Notes: generated by a model from the sequence alone, not told the origin. 64,000 bases of DNA from an uncultured Prevotellaceae bacterium (GCA_902771785.1 CACXYH010000007.1:1-64000); one strand, 5' to 3'. Shown: positions 36,099 through 46,378, numbered from the stretch's first letter. A program made the numbers and translations.

Positions 36099-36752
36099 CT
36101 AACGGCGCCTGTAAACCACGGCTTTGCCCACCCTCTCGCCTCGCAACAGGGCGTCGGGGCCAGTCGATAGCCTTTCGAGCCACTTCGAAGCCCGATAGCG
36201 CGTGAGGCCGAAGTCGCTCACGAGGCGGCGCTCCGTGACGTAGCCGTGCTCGTCGAGGTAACGGTTGAGCAGCCCCATGAACTCCTCGTCAGTATAGTCG
36301 GCCGAGTGCCCCACGTCGCCGCGCGCCTGCCCGTGCTCGAAGCTATAGGGCTGATGGCGCACGCTCTCGGTGAACTCCTTGTCGGGCGTGAAGCCGATGC
36401 CCTCCACGCAGACGTCGTTGCCCGTGATGCGCGAGGGGTCGGTGAACACGGGCTTGTAGCGGTTGCCCTGCTCGTCCGTGCGCTCGCGGAAGCCCAGCTT
36501 CAGGTAGAACGTGCCCAGCCCATCGAGGTGGAGCCTGCGGTTCTCGCCCAGCTGCTCCACGATCTCGTTGGTGAGCACCGTGAGCGCCATCTCGAGCAGC
36601 TCAGGCCTGGCCACGTTGTAGCGCTTCATGTGGGCCAGGAGCTGCGCCTTGCTGACGGTGCCCCACGTCATTTGCCTCACCTGGTAGGTGTCCCTGCCCT
36701 GCTCGTCCTTCTGCGGATTGCGGTGCACGCTGAATCTGATAGTATTTGCCAT
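36099..36752 (-). CDS. HU-family DNA-binding protein with C-terminal winged-helix-like extension
   Basis: 217 aa. The start at MANTIRFSVHRNP is set by the promoter box at 36781-36788; the frame stays open upstream only antisense to radA. Residues 1-125 match the Bacteroidetes HU-HIG family (VSKAQLLAHMKRYNVARPELLEMALTVLTNEIVEQLGENRRLHLDGLGTF). The C-terminal 75 residues (DEEFMGLLNRYLDEHGYVTERRLVSDFGLTRYRASKWLERL) look like a second helix-turn-helix domain. Probably a nucleoid or regulatory protein. Confidence 0.85.
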   Translation of the reverse strand: MANTIRFSVHRNPQKDEQGRDTYQVRQMTWGTVSKAQLLAHMKRYNVARPELLEMALTVLTNEIVEQLGENRRLHLDGLGTFYLKLGFRERTDEQGNRYKPVFTDPSRITGNDVCVEGIGFTPDKEFTESVRHQPYSFEHGQARGDVGHSADYTDEEFMGLLNRYLDEHGYVTERRLVSDFGLTRYRASKWLERLSTGPDALLRGERVGKAVVYRRR

Positions 36753-36780
36753 AGTCTTGATTTTTTTACTAAGTTTAGTG

Positions 36781-36788
36781 CAAAGGTA
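36781..36788 (-). promoter_or_regulatory. -7 promoter box of the HU-like gene
   Basis: Reads TACCTTTG on the minus strand, 28 bp upstream of the ATG at 36752. Divergent from the radA box, 43 bp away. Confidence 0.75.
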
Positions 36789-36831
36789 CGCATTTTTCCT
36801 TGCAAACCCTCGTTTTTCAGAGAAAAATTCG

Positions 36832-36839
36832 TAACTTTG
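36832..36839 (+). promoter_or_regulatory. -7 promoter box of radA
   Basis: TAACTTTG, 39 bp upstream of the radA ATG at 36879. Confidence 0.7.
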
Positions 36840-36878
36840 TGGGTCAAAAACGAACCGATAACAACAAACGACACAGCT

Positions 36879-38261
36879 ATGGCAAAAGACAAGACAGCAT
36901 ACGTGTGTTCGAACTGCGGGCAGGAATCGGCCAAGTGGATAGGCAAATGCCCCAGCTGCGGACAATGGAACACCTTCAAGGAAATACGCGTGGCAGCAGA
37001 GGTGCCCCGCCAGGCAGCAACCACGGCAGCCGCCAAGGCCGGCCACGCGCTGAGGCAGAACAAGGTGCTGCGGCTGAAGGACATCAGCAGCCACGACGAC
37101 CCGCGCATAGACATGCACGACGAGGAACTGAACCGCGTGCTGGGCGGCGGACTCGTGCCGGGCAGCATCGTGCTGCTGGGCGGCGAGCCGGGCATAGGCA
37201 AGAGCACCCTCTCGCTGCAGACGGCGCTCAACATGCCCGAGCTGCGCGTGCTCTACGTGAGCGGCGAGGAAAGCGCCCACCAGCTCAAGATGAGGGCCGA
37301 GCGCATCACGGGAGGCTCCGACAACTTCCTCATTCTCTGCGAAAACTCGCTGGAGAACATCTTCGAGCACATCAAGGACGTGCAGCCAGAGCTCGTCATC
37401 ATCGACTCCATACAGACCATCGCCACCGAAGAGGTAGAGTCGTCGGCTGGCTCCATCGCACAGGTGCGCGAGTGCGCCTCGAGCCTGCTGCGCTTCGCCA
37501 AGACCAGCGGCGTGCCCGTCATCCTCATCGGCCACATCACCAAGGAGGGCACGCTGGCCGGACCGAAGATACTGGAGCACATCGTAGACACCGTCATACA
37601 GTTCGAGGGCGACCAGCACTACATGTACCGCATCCTGCGAAGCATCAAGAACCGCTTCGGAAGCACCTCGGAGCTGGGCATCTACGAGATGCAGCAGACG
37701 GGCCTACGGCAGGTGTCGAACCCCTCGGAGCTGCTGCTCAACGGCGAGCACGAGGGGCTCAGCGGCATCGCCATCAGCTCGGCCATCGAGGGCGTCAGGC
37801 CCTTCCTCGTCGAGACCCAGGCCCTCGTCAGCAGCGCCGCCTACGGCACCCCCCAGCGCTCGGCCACCGGCTTCGACCAGCGAAGGCTCAACATGCTGCT
37901 GGCCGTGCTCGAGAAGCGCGTGGGCTTCAAGCTGATGCAGAAAGACGTGTTCGTCAACATAGCCGGCGGACTCCGCGTCACCGACCTGGCCATGGACCTG
38001 AGCGTCATTGCCGCCGTGCTCTCGAGCAACGTCGACACCCCCATCGAGGAAGGCTGGTGCATGGCCGGCGAAGTGGGCCTGAGCGGCGAGGTGCGCCCCG
38101 TGAACCGCATCGAGCAGCGCATAGCCGAAGCCCAGAAGCTGGGGTTCAGCCACATCATCATACCCAAGTACAACCTGCAAGGGCTGAGCCGCAAGAAGTT
38201 CAGCATCGAAATGCACCCCGTACGCAAGGTGGAAGAGGCCCTCAGGGCACTTTTCGGCTAA
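36879..38261 (+). CDS. radA: DNA repair protein RadA
   Basis: Branch-migration ATPase that helps RecA process recombination intermediates. 460 aa, normal. The N-terminal zinc finger has YVCSNCGQESAKWIGKCPSCGQW (CxxC...CxxC); Walker A is GGEPGIGKSTLSLQ; the RadA-specific KNRFG motif is in SIKNRFGSTSELG; the C-terminal Lon-protease-like domain has VNIAGGLRVTDLAMDLSV. The start is set by the promoter and the zinc finger; the longer open frame upstream is antisense to the HU-like gene. Confidence 0.97.
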   Translation: MAKDKTAYVCSNCGQESAKWIGKCPSCGQWNTFKEIRVAAEVPRQAATTAAAKAGHALRQNKVLRLKDISSHDDPRIDMHDEELNRVLGGGLVPGSIVLLGGEPGIGKSTLSLQTALNMPELRVLYVSGEESAHQLKMRAERITGGSDNFLILCENSLENIFEHIKDVQPELVIIDSIQTIATEEVESSAGSIAQVRECASSLLRFAKTSGVPVILIGHITKEGTLAGPKILEHIVDTVIQFEGDQHYMYRILRSIKNRFGSTSELGIYEMQQTGLRQVSNPSELLLNGEHEGLSGIAISSAIEGVRPFLVETQALVSSAAYGTPQRSATGFDQRRLNMLLAVLEKRVGFKLMQKDVFVNIAGGLRVTDLAMDLSVIAAVLSSNVDTPIEEGWCMAGEVGLSGEVRPVNRIEQRIAEAQKLGFSHIIIPKYNLQGLSRKKFSIEMHPVRKVEEALRALFG

Positions 38262-38289
38262 ATCCTTTGCCCGTTTCAATAATTTATAG

Positions 38290-38297
38290 TATCTTTG
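38290..38297 (+). promoter_or_regulatory. -7 promoter box of manC-gmd-fcl
   Basis: TATCTTTG, 31 bp upstream of the manC ATG. Confidence 0.7.
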
Positions 38298-38328
38298 CCG
38301 ATTATTTATTCAACTCATCAAAAAGATT

Positions 38329-39396
38329 ATGGCTAGAAACAACAACCATTTAGTCATCATGGCAGGCGGCGTGGGAAGCCGCTTCTGGCCCATGAGCACA
38401 CCAGAGCGCCCCAAGCAGTTCATCGACGTGCTGGGCGTCGGGAAAACCCTTTTGCAACTGACAGTAGAAAGATTTGGAACACTCGTCGCACCTGAAAACA
38501 TCTGGGTCGTGACGAATGCAAAATATGCCGACATCGTGGCCGAGCAGCTGCCCGACACGCCGCGCACCAACATCCTGTGCGAGCCCTGCCGCAGGAACAC
38601 GGCACCCTGCATAGCCTACGTCAGCTGGCGCATCAAGAAGAAAGACCCCAAGGCCAACATCGTAGTCACGCCCTCCGACCACATCGTGATGAACGTGCAG
38701 GAGTTCCAGCGCGTCATCGAGGAGTGCATGAAGTTCACATCCGACACCGACGCCATCGTCACCCTCGGCATGAAACCCTCGCGGCCCGAGACAGGCTACG
38801 GCTACATTCAGGCCAACCTCTCGCAGCCGTCGCTGCGCAACAAGGAAATATTCCGCGTTGACTCCTTCCGCGAGAAGCCCGACCTGCAGACCGCACAGCA
38901 ATACATCAGCAAGAACAACTACTTCTGGAACGCAGGCATCTTCATCTGGAACGTGAACACCATCGTCAACGCATTCCGCATGTACCAGCCCTCGCTCGCC
39001 AAAATCTTCGAGCAGCTGCTGCCCGTCTACGGTACACCCGAGGAGCAGCAAGCCATCAACGAGCGCTTCCCCGACTGCGAGAACATCTCCGTAGACTACG
39101 CCATCATGGAGAAAGCCGAGGAAATATTCGTATGCCCAGCCGACTTCGGATGGAGCGACCTGGGAACCTGGGGCTCGCTCCACCAGCAGAGCAAGAAAGA
39201 CCTCTATGGCAACGCATGCATAGGCCAGGACATCAACCTCTTCGAAAGCCACAACTGCATCATACACACCACACAGGAGAAGAAAGTAGTGGTGCAGGGA
39301 CTCGACGGATACATCGTGGCAGAGAACAACGACACCTTACTTATATGTAAACTATCCGAGGAACAGCGCATCAAGCAGTTCTCGGGCGAGAATTAA
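38329..39396 (+). CDS. manC: Mannose-1-phosphate guanylyltransferase
   Basis: Makes GDP-mannose from mannose-1-phosphate and GTP. 355 aa, so only the nucleotidyltransferase domain without the C-terminal isomerase domain of longer ManC proteins. The signature [22 protein letters not shown] is at residues 11-32; [10 protein letters not shown] and [14 protein letters not shown]...FWNAGIFIW are family blocks. First gene of the GDP-fucose operon; gmd starts 5 bp after the stop. Confidence 0.95.
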   Translation: MARNNNHLVIMAGGVGSRFWPMSTPERPKQFIDVLGVGKTLLQLTVERFGTLVAPENIWVVTNAKYADIVAEQLPDTPRTNILCEPCRRNTAPCIAYVSWRIKKKDPKANIVVTPSDHIVMNVQEFQRVIEECMKFTSDTDAIVTLGMKPSRPETGYGYIQANLSQPSLRNKEIFRVDSFREKPDLQTAQQYISKNNYFWNAGIFIWNVNTIVNAFRMYQPSLAKIFEQLLPVYGTPEEQQAINERFPDCENISVDYAIMEKAEEIFVCPADFGWSDLGTWGSLHQQSKKDLYGNACIGQDINLFESHNCIIHTTQEKKVVVQGLDGYIVAENNDTLLICKLSEEQRIKQFSGEN

Positions 39397-39401
39397 GCAG
39401 T

Positions 39402-40520
39402 ATGAAGAACATTGCGCTCATCACAGGCATCACCGGACAGGACGGTTCGTTCCTGGCCGAGTTCCTGATAGAAAAAGGCTACGAAGTGCACGGACTGATA
39501 AGGCGCTCATCGTCGTTCAACACAGGACGCATCGAGCACCTCTACCTCGACGAATGGGTGCGCGACATGAAGAAAGCGCGACTTGTCGACCTGCACTATG
39601 CCGACATGACCGACTCGTCGTCGCTCATACGCATCATCAGCCAGGTGCAGCCCACCGAAATCTACAACCTGGCCGCACAGAGCCACGTCAAGGTGTCGTT
39701 CGAAGTGCCCGAATATACCGCCGACACCGACGCCAACGGCGTGCTCCGACTGCTGGAAGCCGTGCGCATCTGCGGGCTCACCAACAGCTGCCGCATCTAC
39801 CAGGCATCCACCTCAGAGCTCTACGGCAAAGTGCAGGAGGTACCCCAGAGCGAGACCACACCCTTCTATCCGCGCTCACCCTACGCCGTAGCCAAGCTCT
39901 ACGGCTTCTGGATCATGAAGAACTACCGCGAAAGCTACGGCATGTACTGCTGCAACGGCATACTCTTCAACCACGAAAGCGAGCGCCGGGGCGAAACCTT
40001 CGTCACCCGCAAGATCACGCTCGCCGCAGCACGCATCGCGCAGAGCTATCAGGACAAGCTCTATCTGGGCAACCTCAACTCGCTGCGCGACTGGGGCTAC
40101 GCCAAAGACTACGTCGAGTGCATGTGGCTCATCATGCAGCAGCCCGAGCCCGACGACTACGTGATTGCCACAGGCGAATACCACAGCGTGCGCGAATTCT
40201 GCACGCTCGCCTTCAAGGAGGCGGGCATCGAACTACGTTGGGAAGGCGAAGGGGTGAACGAGAAGGGAATCTGCGCAAGGACATTAGACACCAGGCTCTC
40301 GCAACTCTTCGAAGGCCAAGTACTCGTCGAGGTAGACCCCAAGTACTTCCGTCCCGCAGAGGTTGACCAGCTGCTGGGCAATCCCGCCAAGGCCAAGGCC
40401 AAGCTGGGATGGAACCCGCACAAGACCTCGTTCGAGGACCTGGTGCGCATCATGGTGCGCCACGACATGAAGTTCGTAAAGAAGCTGTTCCTTAAAGCAC
40501 AAATGGACGATGCTGACTAA
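39402..40520 (+). CDS. gmd: GDP-mannose 4,6-dehydratase
   Basis: Converts GDP-D-mannose to GDP-4-keto-6-deoxy-mannose. 372 aa, normal. The NAD(P) site is [14 protein letters not shown] (residues 8-21) and the catalytic Tyr-Lys pair is in [27 protein letters not shown] is the typical GMD block. The end overlaps fcl by 11 bp, so translation is coupled. Confidence 0.97.
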   Translation: MKNIALITGITGQDGSFLAEFLIEKGYEVHGLIRRSSSFNTGRIEHLYLDEWVRDMKKARLVDLHYADMTDSSSLIRIISQVQPTEIYNLAAQSHVKVSFEVPEYTADTDANGVLRLLEAVRICGLTNSCRIYQASTSELYGKVQEVPQSETTPFYPRSPYAVAKLYGFWIMKNYRESYGMYCCNGILFNHESERRGETFVTRKITLAAARIAQSYQDKLYLGNLNSLRDWGYAKDYVECMWLIMQQPEPDDYVIATGEYHSVREFCTLAFKEAGIELRWEGEGVNEKGICARTLDTRLSQLFEGQVLVEVDPKYFRPAEVDQLLGNPAKAKAKLGWNPHKTSFEDLVRIMVRHDMKFVKKLFLKAQMDDAD

Positions 40521-41679
40521 AGACTCGAAAATATACGTCGCAGGGCACCACGGGCTGGTGGGCTCTGCCATCTGGAACAACCTGCAGCAAAGGGGATACA
40601 CCAACCTCGTCGGACGCACGCACCAGGAACTGGACCTGACCGACCAGCTGGCCGTACGCCGCTTCTTCGACGAAGAGCGCCCCGATGCCGTCGTGCTGGC
40701 CGCCGCCTTCGTTGGAGGCATCATGGCCAACTCGCTCTATCGCGCCGACTTCATCATGATGAACATGAAGATACAATGCAACGTCATCTCTGAAGCCTAC
40801 GCCCACGGCGTCGAGAAGCTGCTGTTCCTCGGCTCCACCTGCATCTATCCCAAGAACGCCCCGCAGCCCATGAAGGAGGACTGCCTGCTGACCTCGCCCC
40901 TGGAGTACACCAACGAGGAATATGCCATCGCCAAGATTGCCGGCCTCAAGATGTGCGAGTCGTACAACCTGCAATACGGCACCAACTACATCGCCGTGAT
41001 GCCTACAAACCTCTACGGCCCCAACGACAACTTCCATCTGGAGAACTCGCACGTGATGCCCGCCATGATGCGTAAGGTGTATCTGGCCAAGCTCATCCAC
41101 GACGCCGACTGGGACAGCATTCGCCGCGACATGGACAAGCGGCCCGTCGAGGGCATCAACGGCGCTGCTTCTGCAGCCGACATCGAGCAGGTGCTCGCCA
41201 AATACGGCATCTACAACAACAAGGTGGTGCTATGGGGCACAGGCACTCCGCTACGCGAATTCCTGTGGAGCGAGGACATGGCAGACGCTTCGGTTCACAT
41301 CCTGCTGAACGTGAACTTCGCCGACATCATCGGCATCGACAAATACTCCAGCGTGCACTACGGCGCCAAGACCAACGGAGCCGTTGACCGCAACCACTCG
41401 GCAGGACGCGGAGGAGCCATACCCAGCCTGGGCGAGATTCGCAACTGCCACATCAACGTAGGCACAGGCAAGGAGCTGACCATCAGGGCGCTTTCTGAGC
41501 TGGTAGTCAAGGCCGTTGGATTTGAAGGAGAGGTAGCGTTCGACACCTCGAAGCCCGACGGCACGATGCGCAAGCTCATCGACGTAGAGAAGCTGCACAG
41601 CCTCGGCTGGACGCACAAAGTGGAAATAGAAGACGGCGTGCAGCGCCTCTTCGACTGGTACAGGCAAAGCCTCCAGTAG
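40510..41679 (+). CDS. fcl: GDP-L-fucose synthase
   Basis: Epimerises and reduces the GMD product to GDP-L-fucose. The nucleotide site is [11 protein letters not shown] near residues 12-22; [16 protein letters not shown] and [16 protein letters not shown] hold the active-site Ser and Tyr-Lys. At 389 aa it is about 70 residues longer than enteric Fcl; extra blocks lie around [20 protein letters not shown] and around [19 protein letters not shown]-fucose probably feeds surface glycans, as in gut Bacteroidales. Ends before a strong terminator. Confidence 0.95.
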   Translation: MLTKDSKIYVAGHHGLVGSAIWNNLQQRGYTNLVGRTHQELDLTDQLAVRRFFDEERPDAVVLAAAFVGGIMANSLYRADFIMMNMKIQCNVISEAYAHGVEKLLFLGSTCIYPKNAPQPMKEDCLLTSPLEYTNEEYAIAKIAGLKMCESYNLQYGTNYIAVMPTNLYGPNDNFHLENSHVMPAMMRKVYLAKLIHDADWDSIRRDMDKRPVEGINGAASAADIEQVLAKYGIYNNKVVLWGTGTPLREFLWSEDMADASVHILLNVNFADIIGIDKYSSVHYGAKTNGAVDRNHSAGRGGAIPSLGEIRNCHINVGTGKELTIRALSELVVKAVGFEGEVAFDTSKPDGTMRKLIDVEKLHSLGWTHKVEIEDGVQRLFDWYRQSLQ

Positions 41680-41708
41680 AACAGACGCCCACAATAAGGA
41701 ACAAAAAA

Positions 41709-41736
41709 AAGAAGCCCGCATGCCTGCGGGCTTCTT
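41709..41736. terminator. Bidirectional terminator between fcl and xylA
   Basis: Perfect 12-bp stem (41709-41720 with 41725-41736) around TGCC, preceded by an A-tract and followed by TTTC at the T-rich end; it serves both convergent genes. Confidence 0.85.
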
Positions 41737-41755
41737 TCGTTAATGTGTCAGAGAC

Positions 41756-43075
41756 TTACTTTGCGTAGAGAGCAACGATGGTCTCGTACTTCTCCTGCTT
41801 ACCAGAGGTCTGCTTGGGCTCGCCAATCTTCTTGCCATACTCGTAAGCCTGCTCAAGGGTCAGCTTGCCATCCTCAAAGTCCTTACCGATACCGGCATCG
41901 AACGAAGCGTAGCGCTCCTTCTTCATCTTAGGCAGCTCGCTGTTCTCCAGAATGTCGGCAGCGTTCATCAGGGCGCGTGCGATAGCATCCATACCGCTGA
42001 TGTGAGCGATGAAGAGGTCCTCGAGGTCGGTGCTGTTACGACGAATCTTGGCGTCGAAGTTGGTACCGCCATTGCCCAGACCGCCATTGCGGATAATCTC
42101 CATCATAGCCTGAGTGAGCTCATAGTTGTCGATGGGGAACTGGTCGGTATCCCAGCCGTTCTGTGCGTCACCGCGGTTAGCGTCGATGCTGCCCAGCATG
42201 CCGGCATCGACAGCGCAAGCCAGCTCGTGCTCGAAGGTGTGGCCAGCCAGCGTAGCGTGGTTCACCTCGATGTTCACCTTGAAGTCCTTGTCCAGGTTGT
42301 GGGCACGCAGGAAACCAATCACGGTCTCGGTGTCAACATCGTACTGGTGCTTTGAAGGCTCCATCGGCTTCGGCTCGATGAGGAACGTGCCCTTGAAGCC
42401 CTTGGCGCGAGCATAGTCGCGAGCCATGGTCAGCATCTGAGCCATGTGCTCCTTCTCACGCTTCTGGTCGGTGTTCAGCAGGCTCATGTAGCCCTCGCGG
42501 CCGCCCCAGAACACATAGTTCTGACCACCCAGCTTGATGGTAGCGTCGATAGCATTCTTGATCTGCACGATAGCACGAGCCACTACGTCGAAGTCGGGGT
42601 TGGTGCTGGCACCGTTAGCATAGCGCTTGTTGCCGAACACGTTAGCCGTGCCCCAGAGAAGCTTGATGTTGGGGAACTGCTTCATCTTCTCCTGAGCATA
42701 GTCGGTGATGGCCTTCATGCGAGCCTCATACTCCTCAACGGTCTCGCCCTCTTCAACGAGGTCTACATCGTGGAAGCAGAAGTACTCGATGCCCAGCTTG
42801 TCCATGATCTCGAAGCCAGCATCCATCTTGTCCTTAGCACGCTGAACAGCGTCAGCTGCCTTGTCCCACTCGTAGCTGCGGGTCTGACCACCAAACTGGT
42901 CGGCAGAAGCTCCGCCCAGCGTGTGCCACCAAGCCATAGCAAACTTCAACCAGTCCTTCATCTTCTTTCCCATCACGACCTTCTCGGGCTCGTAGTAGTG
43001 GAAAGCCATTACATTCTTACTGTCCTTTCCTTCGAAAGGAATCTTACCGGTAAACGGAAAATACTCTTTTGCCAT
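41756..43075 (-). CDS. xylA: Xylose isomerase
   Basis: Converts D-xylose to D-xylulose. 439 aa, the long class II form. The catalytic His region is in YFCFHDVDLVEEG; metal ligands are in INIEVNHATLAGHTFEHELACAVDAG and SIDANRGDAQNGWDTDQFP; WGGREGYMSLLNTD is also conserved. It is downstream of xylB in the same operon (26-bp gap). Confidence 0.98.
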   Translation of the reverse strand: MAKEYFPFTGKIPFEGKDSKNVMAFHYYEPEKVVMGKKMKDWLKFAMAWWHTLGGASADQFGGQTRSYEWDKAADAVQRAKDKMDAGFEIMDKLGIEYFCFHDVDLVEEGETVEEYEARMKAITDYAQEKMKQFPNIKLLWGTANVFGNKRYANGASTNPDFDVVARAIVQIKNAIDATIKLGGQNYVFWGGREGYMSLLNTDQKREKEHMAQMLTMARDYARAKGFKGTFLIEPKPMEPSKHQYDVDTETVIGFLRAHNLDKDFKVNIEVNHATLAGHTFEHELACAVDAGMLGSIDANRGDAQNGWDTDQFPIDNYELTQAMMEIIRNGGLGNGGTNFDAKIRRNSTDLEDLFIAHISGMDAIARALMNAADILENSELPKMKKERYASFDAGIGKDFEDGKLTLEQAYEYGKKIGEPKQTSGKQEKYETIVALYAK

Positions 43076-43101
43076 AATTCTTTTTGTTTGGGTTTAGTTA
43101 A

Positions 43102-44592
43102 TTATATGTTCTTGTTCAACGTTTCCTTCCAAGCAGCATAAGCATGCTGATAGGCATCGCGGTTCTTAGCATCGGGCTCAATCACCTCTAACTTATCTAA
43201 CGTAGCGAATGCCTCATTATTGTCTTTGTAGATACCTGCACCAATACCTGCGCCCTTGGCTGCACCTACCGAGCCGTCTGTATCATAAAGCTCAATCGTA
43301 GCGCCGCTTACGCCTGCCAACGTGTTGCGGAACAGCGGAGAGAGGAACATATTGGCCTTGCCGGCATGGATCTTCTTGATGTCCATACCCATCTGCTGCA
43401 TAATCTCCATGCCATAGCAGAAAGAGAACACAATGCCCTCCTGAGCTGCACGCACAAGATGTGCCTTGTTGTGCTTATTGAAATTAAGACCGTTGATTGA
43501 GCATCCGATTTCCTTGTTCTCCAACACGCGCTCAGCACCATTGCCAAACGGCACAATAGTTACGCCCTCGCTGCCAATGGGCACAGAAGCGGCCAGGTCG
43601 TTCATCTCTGCATAGCCTAACTCTGGCGTAATATTACGATGTGTCCAAGCATTCAGAATGCCTGTTCCGTTGATGCACAGCAAAACACCCAGACGAGTTT
43701 GTTCGTCAGTATGGTTGACATGTGCGAAGGTGTTCACACGGCTCTGCTTGTCGTAGTTCACCTCGCCCAGCACGCCATAGACAACGCCCGACGTTCCTGC
43801 AGTTGCTGCAATCTCACCCGGGTTGAGAACATTCAAGGAAAGGGCATTATTAGGCTGGTCGCCACCACGATAGGTAATCGGAGTACCTGCCTTCAAGCCC
43901 AGTTCAGCAGCAGCCTCGGCGCTAACCTCTGCCTGCACGCTGAAAGTGGGAACAATATCAGCAATCAAGTTCTTGTCAAAGCCATAATAATCAAGCAAGA
44001 AATCTGCCACTTGATTATTCTTGAAGTCCCAGAACATGCCCTCGCTCAAGCCACTCACGGTAGTGTTAGCTACACCACTGAGACGCATGGCAATGTAATC
44101 GCCAGGGAGCATCACCTTATATATATTATCGTAAAGGGCTGGCTCATTCTCCTTCACCCAGGCCAACTTAGCTGCCGTGAAGTTGCCCGGCGAATTCAGC
44201 AAATGGCTCAGGCATTTTTCTGCACCTATCTCACGGAAAGCCTTCTCGCCATAAGGTACGGCACGTGAATCACACCAGATGATAGAAGGACGCAAAGCCT
44301 TCAAGTTCTTGTCGACACATACCAGACCATGCATCTGATATGAAATACCAATGGCCAGAACCTCTTCTGCCTTTGCACCGCTTTCTACCATGATTTTCTT
44401 CAAGCTAAGCTTGGCATTCTCCCACCACATTTGAGGGTCCTGCTCTGCCCAACCTGCCTTCACGGCCATTATCGGGGCTTCCTTTTCAGGATAAAAAGCC
44501 GTAGCGACACACTTTCCACTATCAGCATTAACCAGCGATGCTTTAACAGAAGAACTGCCAACATCGAAACCTAATAAATATCTATTTGCCAT
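43102..44592 (-). CDS. xylB: Xylulokinase
   Basis: Phosphorylates D-xylulose to xylulose-5-phosphate. 496 aa from MANRYLLGFDVGSSSVKASL; the 15-residue upstream extension has poor composition and is rejected. FGGY fold: ATP loop near residues 9-16, SYQMHGLVCVD with the substrate region, IIWCDSRA, and the C-terminal LSPLFRNTLAGVSGATIELYDTDGSVGAAKGAG. First gene of the xylBA operon; no clear TAnnTTTG box was found upstream, so regulation may rely on an activator. Confidence 0.96.
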   Translation of the reverse strand: MANRYLLGFDVGSSSVKASLVNADSGKCVATAFYPEKEAPIMAVKAGWAEQDPQMWWENAKLSLKKIMVESGAKAEEVLAIGISYQMHGLVCVDKNLKALRPSIIWCDSRAVPYGEKAFREIGAEKCLSHLLNSPGNFTAAKLAWVKENEPALYDNIYKVMLPGDYIAMRLSGVANTTVSGLSEGMFWDFKNNQVADFLLDYYGFDKNLIADIVPTFSVQAEVSAEAAAELGLKAGTPITYRGGDQPNNALSLNVLNPGEIAATAGTSGVVYGVLGEVNYDKQSRVNTFAHVNHTDEQTRLGVLLCINGTGILNAWTHRNITPELGYAEMNDLAASVPIGSEGVTIVPFGNGAERVLENKEIGCSINGLNFNKHNKAHLVRAAQEGIVFSFCYGMEIMQQMGMDIKKIHAGKANMFLSPLFRNTLAGVSGATIELYDTDGSVGAAKGAGIGAGIYKDNNEAFATLDKLEVIEPDAKNRDAYQHAYAAWKETLNKNI

Positions 44593-44726
44593 AATTCTAA
44601 AAGTTTTATCTTTAATTATAATACGTTCACTCCACAAATTTCCCCATAAAAATTGAGATAAACAACTTTTTTACCCCAAAAAGTGATTTTTTTATCAATA
44701 TTTGTGCTGAATTAAAATATTTTTTT

Positions 44727-44734
44727 TACCTTTG
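44727..44734 (+). promoter_or_regulatory. -7 promoter box of the exopolysaccharide cluster
   Basis: TACCTTTG followed by CA after an AT-rich run, 42 bp upstream of the response-regulator ATG. Confidence 0.75.
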
Positions 44735-44776
44735 CACTTTAGAAACGACAATCTTGTATTTCAAACTTATTCATAT

Positions 44777-45145
44777 ATGAAGAAAAAGATTCTCATACTA
44801 GACGATAAAGAGACAATTGCAAAGGTTCTCTCTATCTACCTAATGAGTGACTATGACGTCCAATGGCTACCTGACGGCTTGCAGGGCGTAAAATGGCTAC
44901 AAGCAGGCAACACACCAGACCTTATCATCTCAGACATACGCATGCCGGGCATGCGCGGTGACGACTTTTTGGAGTGGATCAAGCAAAACGAGCTGTTCCG
45001 CCACATACCTGTCGTCATGCTTTCGAGTGAAGACTCTACCAGTGAGCGCATTCGTCTGCTGGAAATCGGGGCAGAAGACTACATCGTCAAGCCCTTTAAC
45101 CCCATGGAGCTAAAAATAAGAGTAAAAAAGATACTACCGAATTAA
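44777..45145 (+). CDS. Stand-alone response regulator receiver domain
   Basis: 122 aa, CheY-like, with no output domain. Acidic pocket DD in LILDDKE (residues 7-9), phospho-acceptor Asp in LIISDIRMPG (about residue 55), Ser in VVMLSSED and Lys in DYIVKPF. The ATG at 44777 is chosen over 44732 because of the promoter and because MKKKILILDD is the natural N-terminus. It heads the exopolysaccharide operon, 21 bp before the phosphoglycosyltransferase, which itself has a receiver-like N-terminus. The kinase is not in the window. Confidence 0.92.
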   Translation: MKKKILILDDKETIAKVLSIYLMSDYDVQWLPDGLQGVKWLQAGNTPDLIISDIRMPGMRGDDFLEWIKQNELFRHIPVVMLSSEDSTSERIRLLEIGAEDYIVKPFNPMELKIRVKKILPN

Positions 45146-45166
45146 GGCTGCATTTAGTATAATTAT

Positions 45167-46378
45167 ATGATAGGTGTCGTATATTTAGGTAATAATACTC
45201 AGACAGAAGAACGCCTGAAATATATTCCTGGTCGTCAAGTTCAGATGACCAGAAATTACAAAGACGCAGCTACGGCATGTGAGTCACATGTCCAAAATGA
45301 GCATTTTATCGTATTCTATGAGAAGAGTGTACGCACAGAGGACATCACGGCCATAACCTATCTACGGAAGAACTGCAAGAACATCTATCTTATTTTGCTG
45401 ACAAACAAACTGTCAAGCGAAGAGAGAACAACTTACCAGCAGTGCGGAATCAATGACACTCTTAATGCATCAGCCTCTGTAACAGAGCTGAACAAGAAGA
45501 TACAGTTCATTAGCGACCGCGAAAGTATTCTTTTCGACGATCAAGTTTCCAAGAAACGTATCTTACGCTTCAAGATACCTTTCTGGAAAAGGCTGTTCGA
45601 TATTGTATTCTCACTACTTGCAATTATCTTCCTATCCCCGATTTTCATTTTGACGGCTATCGCTATCAAGATTGAAAGCTCAGGTCCCATCCTCTTTAAG
45701 TCAAAACGAGTAGGTACAAACTACACGGTATTTGATTTCCTGAAATTCCGCTCCATGTTTGTTGACTCTGAACAACGTCTGAAAGAAGTAAGCAAAGACA
45801 ACAATCAGTACGCAGAAAAGGATGAGCAAGACAAGGAAGAAAACAAGACTACCATTACTGCCCCGTTAGGCGATGAAGCCGAAATGGAGATGATGGACTT
45901 AGGCTTGGAGTCAGAGATGATGATTAGCGACGACGAGGTGATGCTGGTAGGTGATGACTTCATTGTTGCCGAGAGCGATTTCAACAAGAAGAAAGAAGAA
46001 GAGATCAACAATGCATTCGTCAAGATAGAGAATGATCCACGAGTTACGAAAGTGGGACGTTTCATCCGCAAATATAGCATTGACGAGTTGCCACAACTCT
46101 TCAACATCCTCAAAGGAGACATGTCGATTGTTGGTAACCGTCCGCTTCCTCTGTATGAAGCAGAGAAGCTTACTGCCGACTCAAACATTGACCGATTCAT
46201 GGCTCCTGCCGGCTTAACTGGCTTATGGCAAGTTGAGGAGCGTGGAAAAGGTGGTGCCATGTCGGCTGAGGAGCGTAAGCAACTGGACATCACCTATGGC
46301 CAGACTTATAACTTTGCACTTGACATGAAGATTATCTTCCGCACTCTGACATCCTTTATTCAAAAAGAAAACGTATAA
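45167..46378 (+). CDS. Undecaprenyl-phosphate sugar phosphotransferase with receiver-like N-terminus
   Basis: 403 aa initiating enzyme that loads the first sugar phosphate on the lipid carrier. The C-terminal bacterial sugar-transferase domain has KIPFWKRLFDIVFSLLAIIFLS (membrane helix about 137-166), SSGPILFKSKRVG, FLKFRSMFVD, then KYSIDELPQLFNILKGDMSIVGNRP and PAGLTGLWQVEERGKG. Residues 1-125 replace the usual membrane bundle with a receiver-like domain lacking the phospho-Asp motif. An acidic insert of about 70 residues (211-282) splits the catalytic domain. Confidence 0.9.
   Translation: MIGVVYLGNNTQTEERLKYIPGRQVQMTRNYKDAATACESHVQNEHFIVFYEKSVRTEDITAITYLRKNCKNIYLILLTNKLSSEERTTYQQCGINDTLNASASVTELNKKIQFISDRESILFDDQVSKKRILRFKIPFWKRLFDIVFSLLAIIFLSPIFILTAIAIKIESSGPILFKSKRVGTNYTVFDFLKFRSMFVDSEQRLKEVSKDNNQYAEKDEQDKEENKTTITAPLGDEAEMEMMDLGLESEMMISDDEVMLVGDDFIVAESDFNKKKEEEINNAFVKIENDPRVTKVGRFIRKYSIDELPQLFNILKGDMSIVGNRPLPLYEAEKLTADSNIDRFMAPAGLTGLWQVEERGKGGAMSAEERKQLDITYGQTYNFALDMKIIFRTLTSFIQKENV

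Noticed and set aside
36246-36878. N-terminal extension of RadA
   Set aside because: It is antisense to the HU-like gene and upstream of the radA promoter; the zinc-finger N-terminus marks the true start.
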